From assembly GCA_002633005.1 (NCBI GenBank), contig NMRA01000028.1:1460753-1524752 (forward strand): a DNA stretch of 64,000 nucleotides. The letters are read 5' to 3'. The stretch's first letter is position 1, and every line of letters begins with the position of its first letter. Both the position numbers and the translations under genes were made by a program. The notes beneath the pieces were generated by a model. The model did not search any database. It was given only the letters and a program-made list of their open reading frames with translations, and had not been told where the DNA came from. This document shows positions 34,001 through 44,800 of the stretch, piece by piece. The stretch is from Phoronis australis. Taxonomy: Eukaryota; Phoronida; Phoronidae.

Positions 34001-36670
34001 TGTGGTAAAATAAGCTTTGAACTGTTACGAGACCCTGTGATCACGCCCAGTGGCATTACATATGACAGAAAGGATATTGAAGAACACTTACAAGTTAGTA
34101 TGTCAGATATTGTGATTGGGACATGGTGTGATATCTTGATGAAAGAGAACAAGAGATTCAGGGCCAGCTAAAAGTTGATAATTGTGTGGACACCGAATAA
34201 CCACATCCTGATTGCTGCTCTCCTGTTTTGAAGAGTTAGAAAAATGTTGTCTTGTTTGTATGATGCTGTTTAAGAAAGTCCAATGTTTCTGACCTGAGAT
34301 GGACATGAAGAGTGATATGTGGCGCCCCACCCTGGTTATCAGCTTTTTGTCGTAGCATTGCATCTCACTATGCAAATTCAAAACTTTACTAGCATCAGGG
34401 TGACAAATGTCAGGATAATTTTACAGAAAAATAGTGGTTAATACTGCAAACCAAGGTTTCCACTACTCTACATCAGATAAGCCATTTTCGCATATAGCAG
34501 GCAGTATAAATTAAAAAATAAATGAAATACGCCTTGCTCATAGGGGGCGATTGAGTAGTTGGTGGATGGCATTCAGCATTCATGAATGAGAATTTAACAC
34601 ACTGGGATTCCCAACATCTTTTTATAAATTCTTTGTGACTATCATGGTGTTGTATATTTGAATTATTCACACAAAATTATCCCACATATCAAAATGTTGA
34701 TGAATGAAAGAAGTTGTGTTTTCCCTCTGTCAATGTTAGTCTTCCTCATGCTTTAACATTTGAAACAAACAACGCATATTGTTACCTCTGTGAAAGTGAA
34801 GAATTCTACTGAGAAGGAGTCTCTTACCTGCTGTTGATTGGTTTAGCGAGACAAATATGATATTTGGCCAAACAAAAGTTTTAACTGCCCTGTCCTGTTC
34901 CCCTTCTATATGGTCAGTAGTCACCTAGTGCTTAGCTAGGAATGGGCAATTAACATGAATCTCAAAACATATATTGGTACACCATCGATAATGTTTGTGA
35001 TGTTTTACTGGTTACTTCTATGTCATGGCATCTCTTTGATGCAGTATCATTTGTGCCAGTCAAGGCCCGCGCTCTACTCTTTACTAGAAATCAAAATTAT
35101 TGTTAGCAATTTCCATGTTACTTAGGGCTGTTCCAGTAAAATCCGTGTGGGAGGGGGGGGACGGCAGTAGAAATAAAAATTTATGGGTGGTGGTCTTCAG
35201 AAAAAAACTCAAATTATGGGTGGTCGTTCCTGTAAGAAGTGATGCATTAAAAATGGGTGGTATTTTTTGACCTGTTAATGTCGTTAGGTTGGTTACTTCA
35301 GCCATAAAAACTCAAAAAGAAATGCAATTGTCCTAACTTATCCAAATACAAAAAAAAGCCCATATTGCCAGTGAACAGAGTGCAATATGTTCACTAAGCC
35401 ATTAATCAAGTCATGGGCAACTCGATTTGAGCCAACTGTTTGTCTGCAGTCCTATTGAATTGAAAAGTTATGCAACACTGAACTGGTGTTAACACATATA
35501 AGAAAATTGATGATTTTTAAATAAAAAGTATGAGGAGTAAGATAAACAAGTTCCAATATTCACTTGACATAGAAGTATAGAAGAGTTCGTGGAGACAGTT
35601 TGAGATTCATAGATCCTTATAAATGAAAAAATGTTCATTGAAATTATAGACACATGGTGAACAGAGACACCTGGTGGCTGCCAAAAGTATTGCTCACAGG
35701 CTACTTTAGTTTTTGACAATATTGGACAAGACAACTAGTTCTTGTCTGTCAGTCATCTAAGTTCTTAACAGGTCCTCCTGGAGGCAATTTGTTTGCAAGT
35801 GTTGGATTTTATATTTTAACCTATTAAAAATAATTAAAAAATTATGGGTCATGGGTTGGAGAAATAAATGAAAAATACGGGCGGTGGGTATGAAATAAAA
35901 GTGCCTTCCCCCCCCTCCCATACAGATTTTGCTGGAACAGCCCTTAGTATGAACTCAAGATGAGTGTCTGTAATTCTGTGCTGGACTATATTATGGTTTT
36001 TGTGCTTGATTACTCCAGCATTAAAGCTACAAATTCAAATCATCTGAAAATCTTGAGTTTTTACTCGAGTTTTTAGCTCAAGTTTAAGGGTCATCAAGTG
36101 CGAATTTGGACTCCACACTCGAATGATTTAGTAATCTGTGATATACTAAAGCTCAGAAGAAGAGGTAATTATCTTGACTTCATATTAAAAGACGACAAAA
36201 AATATCAAAAATATTTTTGAGTTCTATTTCGAGTAGAAAGATTAGATCCTGTGGCCTAGTCATCATGTTTCAAACACTTGCTTGGCATTTACGATTTATT
36301 GCAACATTGTGGTAGGTCTTGACCTTCATTAGAACTTATAGCATAGGTTGGTTTGGGTGAACTTCACGATTTTTTTTCTCTAATCAAATGAGTACTGTTG
36401 TCTAGTTGTTTTTGTACACCTTGCTTTAGGTGATACCATATGAAGTTAGTACATCTAAACACTATCACATTCCATATTGCGACTAAGTGACACGTCTTTC
36501 TACAATTATTTTGTTAAAGCAGCAGTTCACTGTTTTTGTTTCAGAGAGTTGGCCATTTTGATCCTGTCACCAGAAAAGAACTTGTTCAAGAACAATTGAT
36601 TCCAAATCTGTCGATGAAGGAAGTAGTGGAAGCCTTCCTTGAGGAGAACCCTTGGGCAGAAGGGTATTGA
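31096..36670 (+). CDS. STUB1: STUB1/CHIP, TPR and U-box E3 ubiquitin ligase
   Basis: CHIP binds the EEVD tails of Hsp70/Hsp90 through its TPRs and ubiquitinates chaperone-bound clients in the cytosol. Exons: 31096-31194, 32007-32205, 32430-32595, 33388-33463, 33920-34093 and 36545-36670 (TGA). All have GT-AG borders and matching phases, giving 279 aa. TPRs span about residues 5-110 (FKEQGNR at the start; [24 protein letters not shown]). Carboxylate-clamp residues are present at K10, N14, N45 and K75. A charged helical linker (about 110-200, with [19 protein letters not shown]) follows. The U-box is about 203-279 ([37 protein letters not shown]), with the C-terminal ENPWAEGY tail. It is about 24 aa shorter than human CHIP (303 aa) because the variable N-terminal extension is missing. 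All catalytic-type features are intact. Confidence 0.97.
35125..35943. mobile_element. 819-bp PIF/Harbinger-like MITE in STUB1 last intron
   Basis: The termini GGGCTGTTCCAG (35125) and CTGGAACAGCCC (ending 35943) are extended by AAAATC and GGGAGGGGGG/CCCCCCTCCC pairs to about 35 bp. A TTA trinucleotide flanks both sides (35122-35124 and 35944-35946), as expected of a PIF/Harbinger 3-bp target duplication. Subterminal TTATGGGTGGT/CGGGCGGTGGGT words repeat. It has no coding capacity. Confidence 0.75.
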
Positions 36671-38465
36671 CCTACTTATATGGGTGTTAAGTTGTACTTG
36701 ATGTGCTGGTCTGAAGCTGTGTATTGAAAAAGTGGAAACTTACACGCTGCCCACATGGAAGAATTACTGGGCTTCGCGAAGTGAATCTTGTCATCAAGGC
36801 TGAATGTTGGATAGAACAGTTGTTGTGTGTTGTCTGTTGCTGGTGAAGGGGAACCCTTGTATAGTAGGGTGTCAAGAGTTGAGTCGCAGGTACTGAGCAT
36901 CAGGCTCGTTCCTTTCAGCTGAACATTACTAGGAACACTGAAATTTTCTGTGACAAAAACTGCCTTATCTTTTCTGAAGATTTTTTTGGTCAATTTAGCA
37001 TTTCTTACTTAGTGAAAATGGCATTTTCAGCCCTTTCTATGAAAATGAAAATAATGAAGATATAACTTCTTCAAACCATAAGTGTGATGCAGTCTGCTAG
37101 TTCTGAAAATGTCAGCTGGTGTGAGTAAGGTGTGCTCTTCACTTTTCTGTTCTAATAACTGTGTTCAATAGCGGGGTCATCCTCTGATTGTTAATCATAG
37201 CCTTGGTACACAACAATTAGCTATTTAGCTTGAGTAATGTCAGATACAAGTAATTTAATTAATACAACAGCAATTAAGCTTACCCAACATAGTATTTTCC
37301 TTTGTGCCTTTTGTTCCCAACATTATGCTTCCAGTTAGAAGAATTTTTGTTTTTTGAAGGGCTTAGTTGTGTAATTGTGAACCTTCTAGTGGCAATTTTA
37401 GTGTTGCGCAGTCTTTTGTTGGCATCTGCCTCTCTCTCTACCAAATGGTTTGAAAGATTATTAGGAAACTTGAGGGATAAGTTCCCATTGACAAGAGCAC
37501 TGCTTACACTGATGTTCGGAGGGATTGAACTACTACTGCCATGTCAGTTTTGGTAATTATACCTGTATGTGTCTGCCTTTGTAATTGTCAAGGCCCTCTG
37601 CGGAACTTGAATTTGACCTATGTTTTCCTATAAAGAAAAATACAGCAATTGCCCTTTTTCACATAGCTCTGACATGTTCTGTGCTCCTTAGCGGCAATTT
37701 TAATATTTTGGTGTCGGTTTTGTAAGAATACCTGGCTTATGGATAAACAGATCCGACATCTTTATAATGTTGTGTAATCTTCTCATTTTGTTGCATTTTC
37801 CTGTATGGAAGGCACCAGAACAAACACAACTTTTTCCTCTATCCATAAAACAGGACACAACTGTTTTTTAAATCTATGTTTGTTAATTTTGAGTTTCAAG
37901 AGTTCAATTTTGAAGGCACAGTCTGATGCTTGAATTATTGAAGCTCTTCCGGTTGTCCTCGGTCTTCCTTTCTTTACTAGGAAAAGCGAGCTTTTATCTC
38001 TGATATCATTTTTCGTGGTCAATCCACACTCTCTAAGGGCGTCATTTATGTACTGTCATTTCCGAACTCTTGCTTTGATTTGATACTCCTTATTTCAGTG
38101 TTCCAAATCTAAATTCGTGCTGAGACTCGCCACATTGACTTGATGCTTACTGTACACTTGACAATCACCAGTTTTGTATCTGGCTGGTGGGTGTACTTTA
38201 TCATTCCAGCCACCAGAAATTTTCTAGTACGCCCGAATTTCGTTGCATTCCGGCTTGCAAATTTTGTGGTCTTCCTCACCACTTTATATCTCGCTATTTT
38301 TTTAGTGGTGGCCACTTTTCCTTTTCCCTGTGATGCCCATTCGCTTACATGTGAAAGTTCGCACTTACTGTTTCGTCATTTATTTATAAGTCGTAGTTTT
38401 CACCGGCCGTCACACAAAAGCAGACCCCATCCAGCTACGGATACACAAGTTGACCGTGACATTAA
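36671..38465. other. STUB1 3' flank and intergenic DNA, no gene
   Basis: Partial copies of the TAGTGGCAATTTTAG repeat family lie at about 37330-37420 and 37650-37730. Frames here (including 38140-38508) are low-complexity or hydrophobic by chance and show no family motif. Confidence 0.45.
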
Positions 38466-38845
38466 AAGGTTACCGGTAAACCGACTTTGGCCTATTAACA
38501 GATATTAGAAACGACTTTCCCATCCAGTTCGGTGAAACAAAATGGTCCCCTATAAGCCTCGACAACCCTCAAAAGTTTGCATCAAATTCTCCCGAAAACT
38601 AACAACAAAGTCTACTAATAGACAAGCGTGACCTACGCTAGTAGGCGAGTTACACAGAACTTTTGAGAAAACAACCCCCGCCCCCCACCAAGAGCCATAA
38701 TATCCAATCTTTGACACAGTGTGAACGCCGTATGTGCATTTAGTTGAATCTTGCTTTTAGTCACTCGAGTGAGACGACAATGCTACACTCAGCTGGTGAC
38801 AGAACGAGGATTGATTACAGTCACCAAAACAGGGTTTAGTATCCT
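38466..38845 (-). mobile_element. Short inverted-repeat element, copy B (reverse)
   Basis: Reverse-orientation relative of 2095-2465, sharing the AAACAGGGTTTAGTATCCT end, the GACAGAACGAGGATTG block and CCTCGACAACCCTCAAAAG. Confidence 0.6.
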
Positions 38846-39664
38846 CTTAGAAGTCGACTCCCGGTCCCGGCAAGTGGTGTAGCCGGTGATTGAGGTTGAT
38901 AACACGCCGCTCCTTTTGTGAAATCGTCGTCGAAGACTTCACTAGAACTTGATGCCTCCTCTTAAGTTAACTCATTCTTCACGAAAGAACATCCGAGAAA
39001 CCATAACGAATCCCCGGCTTTAGCAGAATTAGGTTATGGTTTGTCAAATGGTGTATGGTGCCTTCCTAAAATTTCGGCGTTCAGGTGCCTCCTAGCAATA
39101 CTGTAGGCACTGTTTTGTTTTTGGTCGGTCCCGCTATATTTTATCGCCATAGGCAAATTGAAAGTAAAACACATTGAACAATGGTTTCTTTAATTCTATT
39201 ATGAAACGAAAAGGGTATCGTGCTTGATAGGTTACTTCGAACGCAATTTCTGGAAACTGGAAAAATGAGACACATGCAGTCCTGTCGACAACAACCGTAG
39301 CCAAATTTCATTGGTCTGTACAAAAGAAAGGAGTGACTGGATGTACGAAAAAACTTTGTTTCCAAGTCAAAGCTGACTAGGCTACATGCTAAACTTTTCA
39401 CCAAATTTTCAAGAGTCACGCATTCGCGTTGCCATAGGAAAGAGAATTTTATCACGATTTTACGACAAATAAATCAGATTTCCACGTACTAGACACTAGA
39501 CAAGCGCGCTGAAACAGCCTGCCGATGCACAGCTATAAGTATGACATTTATCTGCATGCAGCGTGTCCCCCATCCTGCTAGAACCCTGATGTTGATCTCG
39601 TAAGTATGACTTCCCGACGGTTTTCCGCCGCCGCCTCATGTATTCTGAGCCGTCTCCATAAACC
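38846..39664. other. Intergenic, nothing recognised
   Basis: No gene, tRNA or clear repeat was identified. The minus-strand frame 39741-39496 is Arg/Cys-rich and runs into the duplicated segment. It is not supported by any motif. Confidence 0.4.
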
Positions 39665-39829
39665 CATGCGGGTCTCATGCACCGGCCGGGTCTGTACGGG
39701 GCCCCAGTGCACGGCTGTCTGAATACCCGGAGACAATTCACTGCAGCTGTGGAACAAGAATTAGTACTTTCTCCAAGTTAGTGTCCGTGGGTCCGAAAAT
39801 GTGTCGTTTAGACGGCATAAATTAGTGTA

Positions 39830-39900
39830 TGTACGTTTCAGTGCAGCTGCCACGCCACGTGACAGGCGGTGCGCCCGCGCGCGGATAGTGTTGGTCAATT
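39830..39900 (+). promoter_or_regulatory. Candidate GTF3C2 promoter, copy 1, with E-box
   Basis: A GC-rich stretch within the duplication has the E-box CACGTG at 39856-39861 and a GCGCCCGCGCGCGG block next to it. Copy 2 (43511-43560) keeps the GC block but lacks ten bases including the whole E-box. Promoter function is inferred from composition and position. Confidence 0.35.
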
Positions 39901-41813
39901 ACAGCAAGCGAGTTATTTCCGAAGTACTGAACAATTTTAACAATCCATAAAACTGAAAATATTGAATATTGTTTTAATTTTTAGTGCTGTCATCCATCCA
40001 AAGTTTCTCTATTATGTGAATTTAATAGTGAAGCAAAAACGGTGGGTCACTTTCTTTGGGTCACCCTGTATTCCGATTTTGTCTATCTTTTCAACCACCA
40101 GAGGTCCTCGTGTGTCCAAAGCTGACTTCCGGATTATTGGCGGTGGGTTCTAAAACTGAAAACGTGCGCATAATAACAAAAGTTCACATGCCACGATTAC
40201 AGTTGGACAAATATCTTTTTTACAGCTGAACGCTTTAGTCTAGTATTGTTATGTCTTGACTAAGGGAACTGTCGATTTTCGTTTGTCGCTGGATCACGAT
40301 CAATGAACGGATGACTGTCTTTAGTTTAACAATGGTTAATCTCGGTAAAAATGTCAGTGGCAATGCCAGTGCTCAGGCGCATCCAGATGTCAGTACTGAC
40401 TAAAAGCAACGGTATATCCTAACCCAGCCAGAGTGGCGAAAGATTTTCTGCAATTTATGCTTAGTTGTGGCTCTCAAAGTCGTGTTACTTATACACACCT
40501 TTCGAGTGTAAACCCTGGCTTTGTAGCCAGCGTGCTAGCTGTATGAAGACTGTCGTCAAAATACAGCTAGGTCCCACTGCGTGTATTTCTTCTGTAGACA
40601 GCGAAATTGCACACAGCCAAGGTAGTTCTGCTCACCACCGCGCCATGAAACTTGTATCAACATGTAAAGCTAAAGACCGAACGGTGTGCTTGCAAAATTA
40701 TATACAGCTTTGTACCAAGCCTACCAGGGGTACTGGCTTTGGAGCCAGTTACTGAGTTAGTAAGAGTTAGTTAAGTTTTCAAATCCTTGCATGTTGCAAA
40801 AAATCTAATGCTCCTACATTCAGCAATTTTTACTAAATATTTGTTCGTTAATTAAAAAAAAAACATGAACTGAGCCATTTTCTGTTTTGATTCACTGAGG
40901 ATGTTTATAGCATGTAAGTTTTTTAATCATATTGAGGTCGACCTCTATGACCTCGGGTGTGACCAGTTACTGGTGATCCGACAGAGTTTGGTAAAGTCTG
41001 AAACTTGGCTGCTAGGACTACACCTCTTTTTCCTGAACAAAATGGTATCATTGACGAATGAAGAGCTGAAATGGACAGAAATTTAAGACCATTGATGGCC
41101 TCCAAAGGTCTCCTCTTATGTTCGAAAGATACTTATAGGGCAACGTGACTTGATAGTGTGAGGTATAATTTGCCGAAGAGCATCCGTTGTATGGTGGTCC
41201 TATGGGATAGCCACCACCTAAGCCAGCTTCCAGTCCAGGTCAGACAGACTGGTATTCTCAATATTGACTACACTGTATTCACTTTGCCAAGACATCAACC
41301 ATTATTTCAATAAAGCGGTCCATGATTTCAAGAACCTGGTATTCACTGAAGAACGAACCCATTATTGAGTGGATGAGACTGGTTTTCAAATCGGAGACTG
41401 CTGTGTTCGACTATCAGTGGTGCCTTATTACTTGGTCCAATGAAATTCGTCACGTCTGTTTATCTGTCATGAAGTTATTGCCATTATGATTTTATGTTTG
41501 TTCTCGTGCTACAGATCACATTTTTTGTCCGATCAACTGGGACACGGAACTCACTCATCATGTGGCAATAGCTCAAGGCCTGTTGTTTTACAAAAATCAA
41601 ACTCATAATACTTATTTGCACTCGATCTATTAATTAGAGACCGTTTTCCGATATTGTTTATAGTGCTTTATTTTATCACAATCAATTGAGCATTACATGA
41701 ACATCACCATATTGCTTCGCAGTAGCCCGGTCTATCGTATTGCTTGGCATAGCATGTGATGAAATGTCAGTTGTTGGTCAAAATGTGAATGACTTTACAG
41801 AGACCTATGAACT

Positions 41814-41898
41814 ATGGCGAGCCAGTCACCTGAAGCTATGGAGAGCCAGTCACCTGAAGCTATGAAGAGCCAGTCACCTGAAGCGAAAAGACGTAGAG
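41814..41898 (+). CDS. GTF3C2 exon 1a: three SQSPEA repeats
   Basis: Starts ATG GCG and encodes three copies of an 8-residue unit (MxSQSPEA), then KRRR, and ends in phase 1 before GTATAG. Each unit has an SP dipeptide, a minimal proline-directed kinase site. A TTTACAG acceptor-like word lies 14 bp before the ATG, so a 5' UTR exon may precede it. The alternative first exon 1b at 45289 has two repeats. Confidence 0.65.
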
Positions 41899-44800
41899 GT
41901 ATAGTTTTATTTCAGTTTAAACCTGTCTGTGCACAATATAATTTGTTTTTCTCACGGTTTTATAAAATCAAAAAGTATCACAATGTTAAAGACCTTGAGT
42001 TGCTGCCATAACAGGAACGGGTAGAATTTCTAGAATCTGACTTCTTTCACAGAATTAAAGGTATTGAACGGTCTTCACATATTTCAGTAGTAGATACGAT
42101 AATTCTTTCTGAAGGTGACACTGTTCTTTTTCCAATTTTGGGACAAAATAACGTGCCGCACAGCAAGCTAGCGGTATAACGGAAGTGATGCATAATTAAG
42201 GGGAAAAGTAAGGCAATTCCCATGTCATTTTCGTCGTTGAAATACATAGAACAGAATTTGTTAAGTTATGAATATAAAAAACACGATTTTTGTTTGCCTA
42301 AAACGGATTTATCTGTTTTTGATTACGGAAAATCATGTTCTCTTGATTTTGTTGAAGTAACTTTACTTTGTTTGCCATATTACTTTGTGTCTTTTGTGAC
42401 CCATATTACTTTCAGCTATGGTCTTGTTCCTGGTTCAGATTAGATTGGCTTTCTGAGCTTGGGATAACAGTTTGTTAACTCTTGAAACCATGGTTTGTAA
42501 CTTGTCTTATACTGTCAGGTCAATTTGTGGTCTCAAATGCTGACAAACTGTCTTCTGTTTCATCTTTAGAAATCCCCTCTAATTAGATATAAGGGAATCT
42601 AATTCTTTTTTTGTCATTGGGGGATGGGGGGNAGAGGTGTTGTTGCACAATAGTGCATCCACCTATCGAATAAAGCAGTCAGAAGTGGCTGTGGAAGACA
42701 GGTGTGTCATTGCACAATATTGCGTCCACCCATCTTATAAAGCACCTGAAAGTGGTTAAGGTGTCCCACTATGCCCAAAAACCTGGAAAGGTATTTACAA
42801 CAACGTCATTTTGATGCTTTGCAAGTTTGCCTTTAGTCAGTGTGAGGCACAGTTTGCCAAAATTCTGTCCTGGCTATAACTCTCAGGAGGTACACCGTCG
42901 CTTGTCAGCTAGAGACGGTGGTCAGGGTCTCAGCTCACGGCTGAAGTGAAGTACCAGTGGAATTCGTAGTCTCGGATGTCATACCTTGCAGTATATAGTG
43001 TATTAGAGCCTTTTAGAGACGATCAGAACCCGAGGACGAGCTCACGTAGGCTTCCCTGCCAGTGCCAGCCAACAAAATCTCCTACATTTGTACATTTAGA
43101 AATAATTCAAGCTCAACACTCTTTGAAAGATACTCACACACATCAGTGACATTTCCCTTTATCTCTTTTTTCCAAAATAAACAACATAAGAGGCACAAAT
43201 GATGCTTTTATAATAAGTCGAATACCCAGCGGACTGCTTGGATGCATTATTGCGCAAAAACCGGAAGCCGAAAAACTAGCGCATGCGCAGACCACCTGGA
43301 TGCATTATTGGACAGGATGCATTATTGGACACGACACCGGTCTACTCCCAGTCCATGCACCGCGGGTCTGAGACACTCGCCCCAGTACGCGGCTGTCTGA
43401 ATACCCGGAGACAATTCACTGCAGCTGTGGGAGAATTAGTACTTTCTCCAAGTTAAGTGTTCGTATGTCCGAAAATGTGTCGTTTAGACGGCATAAATTA
43501 GTGTATGTACGTTACAGTGCAGCTGCCACAGGCGGTGCGCCCGCGCGCGGGTAGTGTAGGTCAATTACAACAAGCAAGTCATTTCCGAAGTACTGAACAA
43601 TTTTAACAATCCATAAAACTGAAAATATTGAATATTGCTTTATCTTTTTAAAACTGTCATCCATCCAAAGTTTCTCTATTATGTGAATTTAATAGTGAAG
43701 CAAAAACGGTGGGTCACTTTCTTTGGGTCACCCTGTACTTCGATTTTGTCTATCTTTTCAACCACCAGAGGTCCTCGTGTGTCCAAAGCTGACTTCCGGA
43801 TTATTGGCGGTGGGTTCTAAAACTGAAAACGTGCGCATAATAACAAAAGTTCACATGCCACGATTACATTAGGACAAATATCTTTTTTACAGCTGAACGC
43901 TTTAGTCTAGAATTGTTATGTCTTGTCTAAGGGAACTGTCGATTTTCGTTTGTCGCTGGTCACGATCAATGAACGGATGACTGTCTTTAGTTAAACCTAG
44001 GTTTAACAAATGGTTAATCTCGGTAAAAATGTCAGTGGCAATGCCAGTGCTCAGGCGCATCCGGATGTCAGTACTGACTAAAGGCAACGGTATATCCTAA
44101 CCCAGTCAGAATGGCGAAAGATTTTCTGCAATTTATGCTTAGTTGTGGCTCTCAAAGTCGTGTTACTTATACATACCTTTCGAGTGTAATTACACTCTGT
44201 ACACCTGGCTTTGGAGCCAGTTAGTAAGAGTTAGTTAAGTCTTCAAATCCTTCCAAGTTGCAAAAAATCTAGTGCTCCTACATTCAGCAATTTTTACTAA
44301 ATATTTGTTCGTTAATTTAAAAAAGCTTGAACTGAGCCATTTTCTGTTTTGATTCACTGAGGATGTTTATAGCCCGTAAGTTTTTTAATCATATTGAGGT
44401 CAACCTCCATGACCTCGGGAGTGACCAGTTACTGGTGGTCCAACAGAGTTTGGTAAAGTCTGAAACTTGGTTGCTGGGACTACGCCTCTTTTTCCTGAAC
44501 AAAATTGTATCATTGATGAATGAAGAGCTGAAAGAGACAGAAATTTAAGACCATTGATGGCCTCCAAAGGTCTCCTCTTATGTTCGAAAGATACTTATAG
44601 AGCAACGTGACTTGATAGTTTAATAAGTGTGAGGTATAATTTGCCTAAGAGCTTCCGTTGTATGGTGGTCCTATGGGATAGCCACCACCTAAACCAGCTT
44701 CCAGTCCAGGTCAAACAGACTGGTACTCTCAATATTGACTATACTGTATTCACTTTCTCAAGACATCAATTATTATTTCAATATAGCGGTCCATGATTTC

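Larger units (their letters stand above)
39665..42631 (+). repeat. Segmental duplication, copy 1 (GTF3C2 5' region)
   Basis: About 2.97 kb matching 43345-46088 at roughly 95% by eye, in direct orientation. It runs from the ACGGCTGTCTGAATACCC region through GTF3C2 exon 1 (41814) to GTCATTGGGGGATGGGGGG. An N at 42632 marks the exact end. Copy 1 carries about 225 bp (about 40511-40735) absent from copy 2; this lies between two CTGGCTTTG[TG]AGCCAG words. The 61-codon frame shared by both copies (40901 and 44363) differs mostly at amino-acid-changing positions and is not treated as coding. Confidence 0.93.

Noticed and set aside
38109-38508. Overlapping hydrophobic (+) and basic (-) frames
   Set aside because: They are mirror images of one another from T-rich DNA and show no family motif.
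40901-44548. A 61-codon frame present in both duplication copies (40901-41086 and 44363-44548)
   Set aside because: By eye about 14 base differences separate the copies and most of them change the amino acid, as expected of non-coding DNA.
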